Shown: piece by piece, positions 16,112-23,476 of the stretch | Numbering within the stretch: the first letter of the stretch is position 1 | Layout of the letters: each line of letters opens with the position of its first letter | Assembly: GCA_964452285.1 (NCBI GenBank) | Contig: CAYVKW010000015.1 | Span: 1 to 25,825, forward strand | Length of the DNA stretch: 25,825 nucleotides | DNA from: JAUNST01 sp964452285 | GTDB taxonomy: Bacteria > Patescibacteriota > Microgenomatia > UBA1400 > PJMF01 | Direction: 5' to 3' | Program-made: the position numbers and the translations under genes | The notes under the pieces: generated by a model | What the model was told of the DNA's origin: nothing | Databases searched by the model: none | What the model saw: only the letters and a program-made list of their open reading frames with translations

Positions 16112-17425
16112 ATGACAGACAAAATTTTTGATTTAATTAAAGAAGAAGAAAAGCGCCAAAAAGAAAAGATTGGGTTGATTCCATCGGAAAATATTATTTC
16201 ACCGGCGGTGGCAGAAGCTTTGGGAAGTTGTCTCAGCAATAAATATAGTGAAGGTTATCCAGGCGCGCGCTTCTATGAAGGTAGTCAGGTGATTGATAAA
16301 ATCGAAACAGAAGCGCGCGAGAGAATCAAAAAATTATTTGGCGTTCCTTATGTAAATGTCCAGCCTTATTCTGGTTCGCCAGCAAATAGTGCCGTGGAGT
16401 TTGCAATTATGGAAGACGGTGATACACTTATGGGCTTAAAATTGTCTTGTGGTGGTCATTTGACACATGGACATCCTAAGGTGACTTTTTCGGGAAGATT
16501 TTTTAAGACAGTGCAATATGGAGTGGATGAAACGGCGCATATCGATTTTGATGAAGTAAGACGATTAGCGAAAGAGTGCAGACCAAAATTGATTATTGCT
16601 GGTAATACAGCTTATCCGTTTGAATTAGATTTTGCTAAATTTAGAGAAATTGCAGATGAAGTAGGAGCTTATTTGCTCGCTGATGTTTCGCACATTACGG
16701 CTTTGATTGTGGCTGGAGAGCATCTCTCCCCTATTCCCTATGCCGATGTAGTGATGACGACGACACATAAAAGTTTTCGTGGGCCGCGAGGAGCGATGAT
16801 TATGGTGACGGAGAGAGGTTTGCAAAAAGATCCTGACTTAGGAAAAAAGATTGATAAAGCGGTATTTCCTGCTTTACAAGGTGGACCGCATAATGCGACA
16901 ACGGCAGCGATTGCAGTGGCGGCAGCTGAAGCAAGTACAGTAGCTTATAAAAAATATGGTCAACAAATCAAGAAAAATGCTCAAGCTTTAGCAGAGGCTT
17001 TGAAAAAAGAGGGCTTAAAGTTGGTGGGTGATGGTACACAAACACATTTATTAATTATTGATTATACTGAAACAATGCCAGGAATGGGGGCATTAGCGGC
17101 TTATGCTTTAGATGTGGCTGGAATTTATGCTAATAAAAATACGGTGCCTGGGGAACAAGGCTCACCAGTTTATCCTTCGGGAGTGCGTTTAGGAACGCCG
17201 TTGGTGACGACACGCGGGATGAAAGAAAAGGAAATGCGACAAATTGCTCAATGGATTGCGAGAGTGAGTGCGATTGTAGGAAAAGTAAAACTGCCAGCAG
17301 AAAAAACAGAAAGAAAAGCTTTTGTAAAGTCAATGAAGAAAAGTTATGAGACTAATCCAGAGTTGCTGGAGATTTTTGGCGAGGTGAAGGAATTAACGAA
17401 AAACTTTCCTCTATTTGCAAGTTAA
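16112..17425 (+). CDS. glyA: serine hydroxymethyltransferase
   Basis: This PLP enzyme interconverts serine and glycine with tetrahydrofolate and supplies one-carbon units. The 437-aa protein shows GLIPSENIISPAVAEALGS, NKYSEGYPGARFYEG, QPYSGSPAN, the PLP aspartate and stacking region DVSHITALIVAG, and the Schiff-base lysine in TTTHKSFRGPRG (Lys220). Length is slightly above the usual 415. Small departures from consensus are Ser-Phe after the PLP Lys instead of Thr-Leu, and DVSH-IT-A instead of DMAH-IA-G, both close in structure. The start has a good ribosome binding site. The Lon-like gene downstream has its own promoter, so glyA may be monocistronic. Confidence 0.96.
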   Translation: MTDKIFDLIKEEEKRQKEKIGLIPSENIISPAVAEALGSCLSNKYSEGYPGARFYEGSQVIDKIETEARERIKKLFGVPYVNVQPYSGSPANSAVEFAIMEDGDTLMGLKLSCGGHLTHGHPKVTFSGRFFKTVQYGVDETAHIDFDEVRRLAKECRPKLIIAGNTAYPFELDFAKFREIADEVGAYLLADVSHITALIVAGEHLSPIPYADVVMTTTHKSFRGPRGAMIMVTERGLQKDPDLGKKIDKAVFPALQGGPHNATTAAIAVAAAEASTVAYKKYGQQIKKNAQALAEALKKEGLKLVGDGTQTHLLIIDYTETMPGMGALAAYALDVAGIYANKNTVPGEQGSPVYPSGVRLGTPLVTTRGMKEKEMRQIAQWIARVSAIVGKVKLPAEKTERKAFVKSMKKSYETNPELLEIFGEVKELTKNFPLFAS

Positions 17426-17443
17426 ACGTGATTTGAGTATAAT
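17415..17443 (+). promoter_or_regulatory. promoter of the Lon-like ATPase (leaderless)
   Basis: -35 TTGCAA (17415-17420), 17-bp spacer, -10 TATAAT (17438-17443). The -35 lies inside the end of glyA. The predicted start near 17450 is 2 nt before the ATG at 17452. Confidence 0.7.
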
Positions 17444-17451
17444 AGTGACTG

Positions 17452-18528
17452 ATGCAAGAGATAACGACAAATACTGATCCGAATCAACTTTTGTTGCGGG
17501 AAATTAATGGTTTGCGGGAAAGGTTGGCAGCGGCGACAATGCCTGAAGCGGTGCGAGAAAAAGCGCAACGGGATATTTTTGGTCTCGAACGGTCAATTCA
17601 ATTTGGTAATTATGATGAGAAATATGAAATCGTCACTCGTTATGTGGATTGGTTGACTAAAATTCCTTGGAATAAAGAAACTAAAGACAGGCTGGACATC
17701 CAAGAGACGCAGAAGATTTTTGATCAGCATCACTATGGCATGCAAGAAGTAAAGAATCGGTTTTTGGAATATGTTTCGATTCTGAATTTGCAAAAGAGAC
17801 AAGACCCGGATAAAGTTTTTCGGGCGCCGATTTTGCTTTTAGTTGGTTTGGTGGGTACGGGTAAAACTACTTTCGCTTATTCTTTGGCGGAGGCTTTAGG
17901 ACGTTATATTGTACGGATTCCTTTTGGCGGTATGAATAGTGCGCGAGAATTGCGTGGTTGGTCACGCTTGCATTTGGAGGCTGAACCTGGACGGGTGATT
18001 AAAGGTATCGCTGAAGCGGGAGTGCGCAACCCAGTAATATTGCTGGATGAAATTGATCGGTGTACTGAAGACGCGCGAATGGATATTATGGGTGTGCTAG
18101 TGGAACTTCTGGATCCGGCGCAGAACAAAGCTTTTGTGGATAATTATGTTGATTATCCAGTAGATTTGTCGCATGCGATTTTCTTGGCGACGGCAAATAA
18201 TACGAATAATATTGCTACTGCGGTAATGGACCGGATGGAAAAAATTTCTATGCCTTCTTATTCTGACCATGAAAAAGAAATGATTGCTAAGAATTATACT
18301 TTGCCGAAGTTGTTTACTAATGCTGGCTTAAAGCCTGAACAAATTCATATTGCTGATGATTTATGGCCGCAGATTATTCGGCCTTTGGGCTATGACATGG
18401 GTATCCGGACTTTGGAGCGGAATTTGGATAATCTGGTGCGGAAAGCGGTGCGGATTATGGTAGAGCGTGGTTTTAATGAGATTTGGGTCACTAAAGATAA
18501 TGCGAAAATTTTCTTGCCACAATATTGA
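17452..18528 (+). CDS. Lon-type AAA+ ATPase lacking the protease domain
   Basis: Lon is a AAA+ protease; this 358-aa protein keeps only its ATPase module. Residues 55-110 match the Lon helical linker (YVDWLTKIPW, then HYGMQEVKNRFLEYV). The nucleotide site is complete: Walker A GLVGTGKTT (132-140), Walker B VILLDEID (195-202), sensor 1 FLATANN, arginine finger in DRMEKI (Arg261), sensor 2 GIRTLERN (Arg319). The pore loop is changed: the Lon HRRTYVGAMPG region reads WSRLHLEAEPG (170-180), so the substrate-gripping aromatic-hydrophobic pair is His-Leu. The stop comes where the S16 Ser-Lys protease domain should begin, and nothing downstream encodes it. Also missing is the large N-terminal substrate domain. 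Probably a chaperone-like or remodelling ATPase. A TGA stop and strong terminator follow. Confidence 0.85.
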   Translation: MQEITTNTDPNQLLLREINGLRERLAAATMPEAVREKAQRDIFGLERSIQFGNYDEKYEIVTRYVDWLTKIPWNKETKDRLDIQETQKIFDQHHYGMQEVKNRFLEYVSILNLQKRQDPDKVFRAPILLLVGLVGTGKTTFAYSLAEALGRYIVRIPFGGMNSARELRGWSRLHLEAEPGRVIKGIAEAGVRNPVILLDEIDRCTEDARMDIMGVLVELLDPAQNKAFVDNYVDYPVDLSHAIFLATANNTNNIATAVMDRMEKISMPSYSDHEKEMIAKNYTLPKLFTNAGLKPEQIHIADDLWPQIIRPLGYDMGIRTLERNLDNLVRKAVRIMVERGFNEIWVTKDNAKIFLPQY

Positions 18529-18615
18529 TGAGAGTAGTCTGGCAAAAGAATTATGTTTCTAAATTAATAAAAAGAGGTTAAATTTAAATTGATGGCTTAG
18601 AGTTGAAAAGTTAAA

Positions 18616-18663
18616 AATCAGGCGCTTGGCTGTGAGAGCCAAGCGCCTGATTGAAAGTTTTTT
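18616..18663. terminator. bidirectional terminator between the Lon-like gene and dnaK
   Basis: Arms 18616-18631 and 18637-18652 pair perfectly over 16 bp around a GTGAG loop. On the plus strand a T6 tract follows at 18658-18663; on the minus strand a T5 tract borders the stem, so it can stop both convergent transcripts. Confidence 0.9.
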
Positions 18664-18737
18664 AGGAAATTGAGAGTTTCCAGTAATTAGTAAATAGTAA
18701 ACAGCAAATAGGGCTGCTGACTTTTTTACTAGTAGCT

Positions 18738-20672
18738 TTACTCAACCACTTCCCCTTCCACCACTTCCCCTTCTTGAGCGGCAGCCTTTTCTTCTTTGGC
18801 TGCTTCTCCAGGAGCATTTTCACCAGTTGGTGGAGCTGTTTCGGTTTTATTGTCTGCTTGTTGAGCCTTTTGCATCGCTTCGCCGAGCTTCTGAGCGCTG
18901 GTCAAAGTTTCTTGAGTCGCTTTGTCTAAATCGGCTTTAGTCGCGTCTGGAGCGTCAATGAGCTTTTTCAATTCAGCGATATTATCCTCAATCTTCTTTT
19001 TATCGTCAGCGTTTTCGAGCTTATCACCATAATCATGAAGTTGTTTTTCCATTTCAAAAACGACACTGCTAGCTTGATTTTTGGCTTCTACCAATTCTTT
19101 TTTCTCTTTGTCAGCTTCAGCATTCATTTCGGCATCCTTCTTCATTTTATCGATTTCTTCATCTGATAAGTTGGTAGAATTAGCGATAGTGATATTGGCT
19201 TCTTTGCCGGAAGTTTTATCTTTGGCGCTAACTTTCAAGATACCGTTGGAATCAATGTCAAATTTGACTTCAACTTGAGGAATGCCTCGGGGCGCTGGAG
19301 GAATACCGTCGAGAATAAAGCGACCGAGAGATTTGTTGTCGATAGCCATTTCTCTCTCTCCTTGGAGAACGTTAATCTCGACACTGGTTTGATTATCGGC
19401 AGCAGTGGAAAAGACCTGATTACCGCTGGTAGGAATAGTGGTATTGCGATTGATAATTGGAGTGCGAATACCGCCCAAAGTCTCTACACCCAAAGTCAAA
19501 GGAGTGACGTCAAGTAAAACGACATCTTGAACATCGCCAGCGATAACACCGGCTTGAATGGCGGCGCCAATGGCGACCACTTCATCAGGATTAACGCCTT
19601 GATGTGGCTTTTTGTCAAAAAACTTCTCTACTTCACTAACCACTTTTGGCATTCTAGTCATACCACCGACCATGACAATATCACCGATATCACCGATTTT
19701 AATATTGGCGTCTTTGAGGGCTTTTTTCACTGGAACGAAAGTACGAGCGATAAGATCGTCGGTAAGTTCTTCGAGTTTGGCGCGAGTCAGACTCATGGTT
19801 AAATGTAATGGTTGACCGTCGTCGCCTTGAGTGATAAAGGGCAAATTGATTTCAGTTTGCATGACGCTACTGAGCTCAATTTTGGCTTTTTCAGCGGCAT
19901 CCTTGACCCGTTGCAAGGCTTGAGGATCTTTGCTTAAATCTTTGCCATTTTCTTTTTTGAATTCAGCGATAATCCAGTCGATGATTTTGGCATCGAAATC
20001 ATCACCACCAAGGAAAGTGTCACCATTGGTTGATTTGACTTCAAAAACGCCGTCGCCAATTTCCAAAATGGAAATATCAAAAGTACCACCGCCGAGATCG
20101 TAAACGGCGATAGTGCGATTGCCTTTTTTATCAAGACCATAAGCTAAGGCGGCAGCAGTTGGCTCATTAACGATCCGTTCCACTTTTAAGCCGGCGATTT
20201 CGCCAGCTTGTTTAGTTGCTTGGCGCTGACTATCGTCAAAGTAAGCGGGAACAGTGATGACGGCTTTGTCAACGCTGCCGCCTAAATAACTTTCCGCATC
20301 CGCTTTAGCTTTTTGCAAGATTTTGGCGCTAATTTCTTGAGGAGTCATTTTTTTGCCATTAATTTCAACGACAGCCATGCCGTCTTTACCGGCTTCTACG
20401 GTGTAAGAAACGTGTTTAATAGCGTTTTGAACGGCAGGAGAATTGAATTTTTGACCCATGAAACGTTTAATAGAATTAACGGTGTTTTTAGGATTAAGAA
20501 CCATCTGCCGTTTAGCGGTGTCGCCCACGGCCACATCATCACCTTTGAAACTAACAATAGATGGAAAAGTATTGCGACCTTCGGCAGTAGGAATTACTTT
20601 GGGAGCGCCGCCTTCCATGACAGCAACAGCACTATTAGTAGTCCCTAAATCAATACCAATAATTTTGGACAT
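18738..20672 (-). CDS. dnaK: chaperone DnaK (Hsp70)
   Basis: DnaK binds exposed hydrophobic peptides in an ATP-driven cycle with DnaJ and GrpE. The 644-aa protein begins MSKIIGIDLGTTNSAVAVMEGG, the phosphate-1 motif, and continues with RQATKQAGEIAGLKVERIVNEPTAAALAYG, VYDLGGGTFDISILEIG (phosphate 2) and VMVGGMTRMPKV (adenosine site). The interdomain linker is VVLLDVTPLTLG. The substrate domain and helical lid follow, then an Ala/Glu-rich tail ending EGEVVEGEVVE. The nucleotide domain holds the longer loop typical of Gram-negative-type DnaK after KRFMGQKF. The ATG is preceded by a GAAAGG ribosome binding site. grpE, dnaJ and hrcA are not in this window. Control is probably by the CIRCE-like sites upstream. 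Confidence 0.97.
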   Translation of the reverse strand: MSKIIGIDLGTTNSAVAVMEGGAPKVIPTAEGRNTFPSIVSFKGDDVAVGDTAKRQMVLNPKNTVNSIKRFMGQKFNSPAVQNAIKHVSYTVEAGKDGMAVVEINGKKMTPQEISAKILQKAKADAESYLGGSVDKAVITVPAYFDDSQRQATKQAGEIAGLKVERIVNEPTAAALAYGLDKKGNRTIAVYDLGGGTFDISILEIGDGVFEVKSTNGDTFLGGDDFDAKIIDWIIAEFKKENGKDLSKDPQALQRVKDAAEKAKIELSSVMQTEINLPFITQGDDGQPLHLTMSLTRAKLEELTDDLIARTFVPVKKALKDANIKIGDIGDIVMVGGMTRMPKVVSEVEKFFDKKPHQGVNPDEVVAIGAAIQAGVIAGDVQDVVLLDVTPLTLGVETLGGIRTPIINRNTTIPTSGNQVFSTAADNQTSVEINVLQGEREMAIDNKSLGRFILDGIPPAPRGIPQVEVKFDIDSNGILKVSAKDKTSGKEANITIANSTNLSDEEIDKMKKDAEMNAEADKEKKELVEAKNQASSVVFEMEKQLHDYGDKLENADDKKKIEDNIAELKKLIDAPDATKADLDKATQETLTSAQKLGEAMQKAQQADNKTETAPPTGENAPGEAAKEEKAAAQEGEVVEGEVVE

Positions 20673-20710
20673 AAAATGTACCTTTCTTTTTTTATTTTTA
20701 ATAATTTACT

Positions 20711-20728
20711 TGAGGTTATCAAACCTCA
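20711..20728 (-). other. hairpin at the 5' end of the dnaK mRNA
   Basis: TGAGGTT and AACCTCA pair over 7 bp with a 4-nt loop. The predicted transcription start is 20729, so the mRNA would begin almost directly with this stem-loop. It may stabilise the transcript or influence translation. Confidence 0.55.
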
Positions 20729-20729
20729 T

Positions 20730-20788
20730 TTAGCAATTCTAGCACTCTTCTGCTAATTTGTCAAGCACTAAAAATGCTCGACTGCTAA
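20730..20788 (-). promoter_or_regulatory. dnaK promoter with two degenerate CIRCE (HrcA) operators
   Basis: On the minus strand a -35 TTGACA (20764-20759) and -10 TAGAAT (20741-20736) are 17 bp apart, an excellent housekeeping promoter. Over it lies TTAGCA-N15-TGCTAA (20730-20756), which has the exact geometry of CIRCE (TTAGCACTC-N9-GAGTGCTAA) and by my count matches 13 of 18 positions. A second site at 20762-20788 has a GACTGCTAA half differing at one position from consensus, and matches about 14 of 18. The two centres are 32 bp apart, about three helical turns. HrcA is the known CIRCE repressor, but no hrcA is in the window. Confidence 0.65.
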
Positions 20789-20900
20789 ACTGTTATTTTA
20801 CTCTTTTTATATCAGAATCACAAGCTTGCAAAGGCTTTACTTTTGCATCAAGAGAGACAAATCTTGTATGAATGATAGATAACAAGTCAGGAGTTATTGG

Positions 20901-20959
20901 CGCAAGTTTTTAAAGTCAATGATTTTAAGTATCGGCGGCACTACATATAAAAACTTGCG
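20901..20959. repeat. perfect 12-bp inverted repeat overlapping the pilin -35
   Basis: CGCAAGTTTTTA (20901-20912) and TAAAAACTTGCG (20948-20959) are exact reverse complements, 35 nt apart. The right arm covers the -35 region of the pilin promoter, so it could be a two-site operator. It is too loosely spaced for a terminator. Confidence 0.7.
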
Positions 20960-20983
20960 TTGAAGACAAAATTGTGCTATTAT
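20955..20983 (+). promoter_or_regulatory. pilin promoter (extended -10)
   Basis: -10 TATTAT (20978-20983) with a TG one base upstream, and a poor -35 TTGCGT (20955-20960) at 17 bp. Start predicted near 20990. An ATG at 20982 falls inside the -10, which argues for starting the pilin at 21009. Confidence 0.5.
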
Positions 20984-21008
20984 GAAAGGTAAAGGAAATA
21001 AGAAAATC

Positions 21009-21488
21009 ATGATGAAAAAAAATCAAGCTTTTACTTTGATTGAATTAATGATAGTGGTGGCAATTATCGCGCTTTTGGCGACTATGGGAATCAGCAGCTA
21101 CTCTAATGCGGTGAAAAAAGCGCGTGATGGAAAAAAGAAAGCCGATATTCAGACGATTGCTACGGCTTTAACTCTGTATCGAGGAGACGAAAGAGAATAT
21201 CCTGTGAGTTTAGGAGATCTGGCAACGAAAAAATATTTGGCAACGGTGCCAGACGCAACAAATGATGATGGACAGGTAAATTATACCTATAAAGTGACTA
21301 ATAAAGATAATGGCGCTTGTGATAATACAGGAAATAATTTATGTAAAAAATTCATTATTTGCACAGAATCCTTGGAATATCCAAGAGGCAATGCTAATTC
21401 TAGTACAAATGATAAATTAACCACTTGTGCTAATGATGATAATGCAGAAGGTAATGCTTGCGTCTATTACTGTGTAGAAAATCAATAA
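21009..21488 (+). CDS. type IV prepilin / GspG-like pseudopilin
   Basis: Prepilins are cleaved and methylated by a membrane peptidase and polymerise into pili or secretion pseudopili. The 159-aa protein has a basic leader (MMKKNQA), then FTLIELMIVVAIIALLATMGISSYS with the essential Glu at +5, and KKARDGKKKADIQTIATALTLY, the long amphipathic helix typical of GspG/PilA-like proteins. The C-terminal domain is rich in Cys (seven or more), suggesting disulfides, and in Asn and Asp. The residue before the cut is Ala, not the usual Gly. An in-frame ATG at 20982 exists, but the ATG at 21009 follows an AAGGAA site by 11 nt and starts at the leader. A second prepilin follows after 18 nt. Confidence 0.88.
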   Translation: MMKKNQAFTLIELMIVVAIIALLATMGISSYSNAVKKARDGKKKADIQTIATALTLYRGDEREYPVSLGDLATKKYLATVPDATNDDGQVNYTYKVTNKDNGACDNTGNNLCKKFIICTESLEYPRGNANSSTNDKLTTCANDDNAEGNACVYYCVENQ

Positions 21489-21506
21489 TAATTAAGAAAA
21501 GTGAAC

Positions 21507-22175
21507 ATGAAAAGACAAAAAAATAATCAACAAACTGGTTTTACTCTGGTAGAGCTGCTGGTGGTGTTGGGTATTTTTAGCTTAGTAATGGCATCGCTAC
21601 TGCAATTTCTGACTAATTTTTTGAATTTGAAATTTAATTCAGAGGCTAGACAGAGGATGAGGAATGAAGCGACTTATGTTTTGGATAGAATAGATTACCT
21701 TATTCGTAACGGATTGACGATCCCTGATCTTTGTCGGACGACGGCGGGTGCAGGTGAAGTGACTTTGGGGCAAGTGGCTAATTCTGCCAACACGGTCACG
21801 AGTGTACCAGTAGGAAAACAAGGTATTATAGTCAAGATCAAGGAAAATGACGGCACGGAAGTGCGAAAGAAAGTTTATTTAAATAATGAGGGTGTAATTA
21901 TATTAGTCGATGATGTGACACTGGTAAATGGTGCGGCAACTGGCTACACTAAAGAGATTGCACTAACGGCGAGTGAGGTGGAAACGGCCAAAGCACCGAT
22001 TATAGTAGAAAATTTAACTTTTGAATGTCGGGAAGATAGTTTTACTAATGGCTTGGTGGTGGAAACAAATTTTGATATGACCGTGCAGCGACAGTCGATG
22101 CAAGCAGGTGATCAAAGCGACCTAAATGAACATTTTACTAAAGTAACAGCAGTGAGAAATCGTTTTGATTATTAA
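21507..22175 (+). CDS. prepilin-like protein, PilW/GspJ type
   Basis: The 222-aa protein has a short basic leader MKRQKNNQQTG, then FTLVELLVVLGIFSLVMASLLQFL with Glu at +5. This is a canonical class III prepilin signal with Gly before the cut. The rest is a soluble beta-rich domain, from TNFLNLKFNSEARQRMRNEATYVLDRIDYLIRNG onward. Size and the long hydrophobic helix suggest a minor pilin of the PilW/GspJ sort; the sub-family is uncertain. A GTG at 21501 is in frame, but the ATG at 21507 begins exactly at the leader. It is co-directional with the first pilin and meets the other two minor pilins tail to tail. Confidence 0.82.
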   Translation: MKRQKNNQQTGFTLVELLVVLGIFSLVMASLLQFLTNFLNLKFNSEARQRMRNEATYVLDRIDYLIRNGLTIPDLCRTTAGAGEVTLGQVANSANTVTSVPVGKQGIIVKIKENDGTEVRKKVYLNNEGVIILVDDVTLVNGAATGYTKEIALTASEVETAKAPIIVENLTFECREDSFTNGLVVETNFDMTVQRQSMQAGDQSDLNEHFTKVTAVRNRFDY

Positions 22176-22247
22176 AATCTGACAAAAAACGGAAAATAAG
22201 TGAGTGGTTTTTTTAAAGATGAAATAAGTGGAGAGGGGAAAACAAGT

Positions 22248-22790
22248 TTAATAGGCAGCCTCAGTGTCCCTTTTGGCGAAGTCTTGAGTAAGAGTAAGAC
22301 TTTGTCTGTCGCCATGAAAATTGTCGTAATTTACGGTCACAGAAATTCTAACTCTTTGATTGTCGCTGCACATATTGCTAGAAGTGTAGTTGTTGGTGGG
22401 GTTGCCAATATTGCTGATATTAAAGTCGTAAGTATTGCCTGTTTGGCTGGAATTGGCTTGACAAATAGTTAATAGATCATCATTGACAACGCTAGTGATT
22501 TTAGGCAGATTAATGCCATTAACATTATTAGCATTAAGCGTGGTTAATCTTTGACAGAAAAAAGCCCAAGAATTGCTGTCGCGGAGGTTGCGGAAAACAT
22601 CCAAACAAGATTGAGCTTGATTAGTGGCTTGAGAGCGATATTCGTTTTCTTTGAGAGCGCGATTGGTGTAAAGTAGAGTCATGCTCAGAGCGGTGAGAAT
22701 GACGGAGATAAAGGCGACAGCGACAATAATTTCGATGAGACTAAAGGCGGATTGAGTGGCGTCCAAGCGGAAATGAGTTTGTTTTAGCAT
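22248..22790 (-). CDS. prepilin-like protein, PilV/GspI type
   Basis: The 180-aa product starts MLKQTHFRLDATQSA, a somewhat long leader, followed by FSLIEIIVAVAFISVILTALSMTLLYTNRAL with Glu at +5. The remainder is a small soluble domain with a few Cys residues (SCLDVFRNLRDSNSW and others), consistent with a minor pilin of the PilV/GspI type. The ATG at 22790 overlaps the stop of the upstream gene by 7 nt and has AGGAGA 8 nt upstream. An in-frame ATG at 22808 would extend it by six residues but overlaps more. The 72-nt gap to the convergent pilin holds only a weak A/T stem. Confidence 0.8.
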   Translation of the reverse strand: MLKQTHFRLDATQSAFSLIEIIVAVAFISVILTALSMTLLYTNRALKENEYRSQATNQAQSCLDVFRNLRDSNSWAFFCQRLTTLNANNVNGINLPKITSVVNDDLLTICQANSSQTGNTYDFNISNIGNPTNNYTSSNMCSDNQRVRISVTVNYDNFHGDRQSLTLTQDFAKRDTEAAY

Positions 22791-23440
22791 TCGTTGTCTC
22801 CTGCACAATTGTCAGTAACACATAAACAACCATCGCTGATGATGCCGCCAGTGCTGACGAAAAATTGATAAGCGATACCGTCATCACCGCCTTTGGCATC
22901 TTTAAGAACAATTTTGAGTTTATTACTATCGCCGGCAATTTGAGCATTGCCAAAGACGCTATTAAAATTGATGATGGCATTGTTGCTACCGATTGTGGGA
23001 GTAAAAGTGGTAACTTCAGCAGTGAAAGCTTCGGGAAGAATAAATTTGAGGCTGGCGTTATAATTGGGCTCTTGTGGTATGTCCTGAGAATCAGGCTGCT
23101 CTGGCGAATTTTTTTTGGTGCAAGTGGGAAAACTAGTAAAAGTACGACTAGCTTTATCATAGGTGATTTGCCATGATTGAAGCTTGATACTAAGATTGCC
23201 TTGAGCGGTGTTTTGAATACCACAAGGAGAAGCGGTGCCACGATAACCAGTTTTGGCATAGTTTTTGGCTTGATTGATAAAGCTTTGGAGATTGGCAGCA
23301 GTCTGTTCTAAAGTTTGACGGTCGCGATAATTAAAAAATTGAGCAATGCCAACGCCAAACATTAAACCGACAATAGCAACTACGATGAGCATTTCAATAA
23401 GGGTAAAGGCGGATTTTTTTTTGCTGGGCATTTTGAGCAT
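22784..23440 (-). CDS. prepilin-like protein, GspH/FimT type
   Basis: The 218-aa protein begins MLKMPSKKKSA, then FTLIEMLIVVAIVGLMFGVGIAQFFNYRDRQTLEQTAANLQSFINQAKNYAKTG. This is a class III signal with Glu at +5 and the GspH/FimT-like helix that follows. The soluble domain contains several Cys pairs late (CLCVTDNCAGDNEC at the end) and PTIGSNNAIINFNSVFG, the last resembling the GspH beta-domain. The start is set by a perfect extended -10 whose predicted +1 is the A of the ATG at 23440; MPSKKK at 23431 is an alternative. It overlaps the next minor pilin by 7 nt, so the two are translationally coupled. Confidence 0.83.
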   Translation of the reverse strand: MLKMPSKKKSAFTLIEMLIVVAIVGLMFGVGIAQFFNYRDRQTLEQTAANLQSFINQAKNYAKTGYRGTASPCGIQNTAQGNLSIKLQSWQITYDKASRTFTSFPTCTKKNSPEQPDSQDIPQEPNYNASLKFILPEAFTAEVTTFTPTIGSNNAIINFNSVFGNAQIAGDSNKLKIVLKDAKGGDDGIAYQFFVSTGGIISDGCLCVTDNCAGDNEC

Positions 23441-23446
23441 GGTTAA

Positions 23447-23455
23447 ATTATAGCA
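23447..23455 (-). promoter_or_regulatory. extended -10, predicted start exactly at the pilin ATG
   Basis: On the minus strand TGCTATAAT is followed by six nucleotides and then ATG, so +1 falls on the first base of the start codon at 23440. No good -35 is seen. Confidence 0.65.
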
Positions 23456-23476
23456 TATTTGGCGATGAAGTGAAAG

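Larger units (their letters stand above)
20789..21008. other. intergenic region between dnaK and the first pilin
   Basis: No gene is seen here. Besides the inverted repeat and promoter described separately, there is only a weak imperfect stem near 20823-20851 (TGCAAA against TTTTGCA). The sequence is otherwise unremarkable. Confidence 0.5.

Noticed and set aside
18528..18737. Remnant of a Lon protease domain after the short ATPase
   Set aside because: The stretch holds a strong terminator and stops in all frames, and I see no S16 signature.
20982..21008. Longer pilin start at ATG 20982
   Set aside because: It overlaps the predicted -10 element and adds residues before the basic leader; ATG 21009 has a ribosome site and starts at the leader.
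22176..22247. Possible terminator between the convergent pilin pairs
   Set aside because: Only an A/T stem (AAAAAAC with GTTTTTT) with a long loop is seen, too weak to call.
22200..22472. Plus-strand frame over the convergent pilin region
   Set aside because: It is antisense to the PilV/GspI-like prepilin, whose signal peptide and start are clear.
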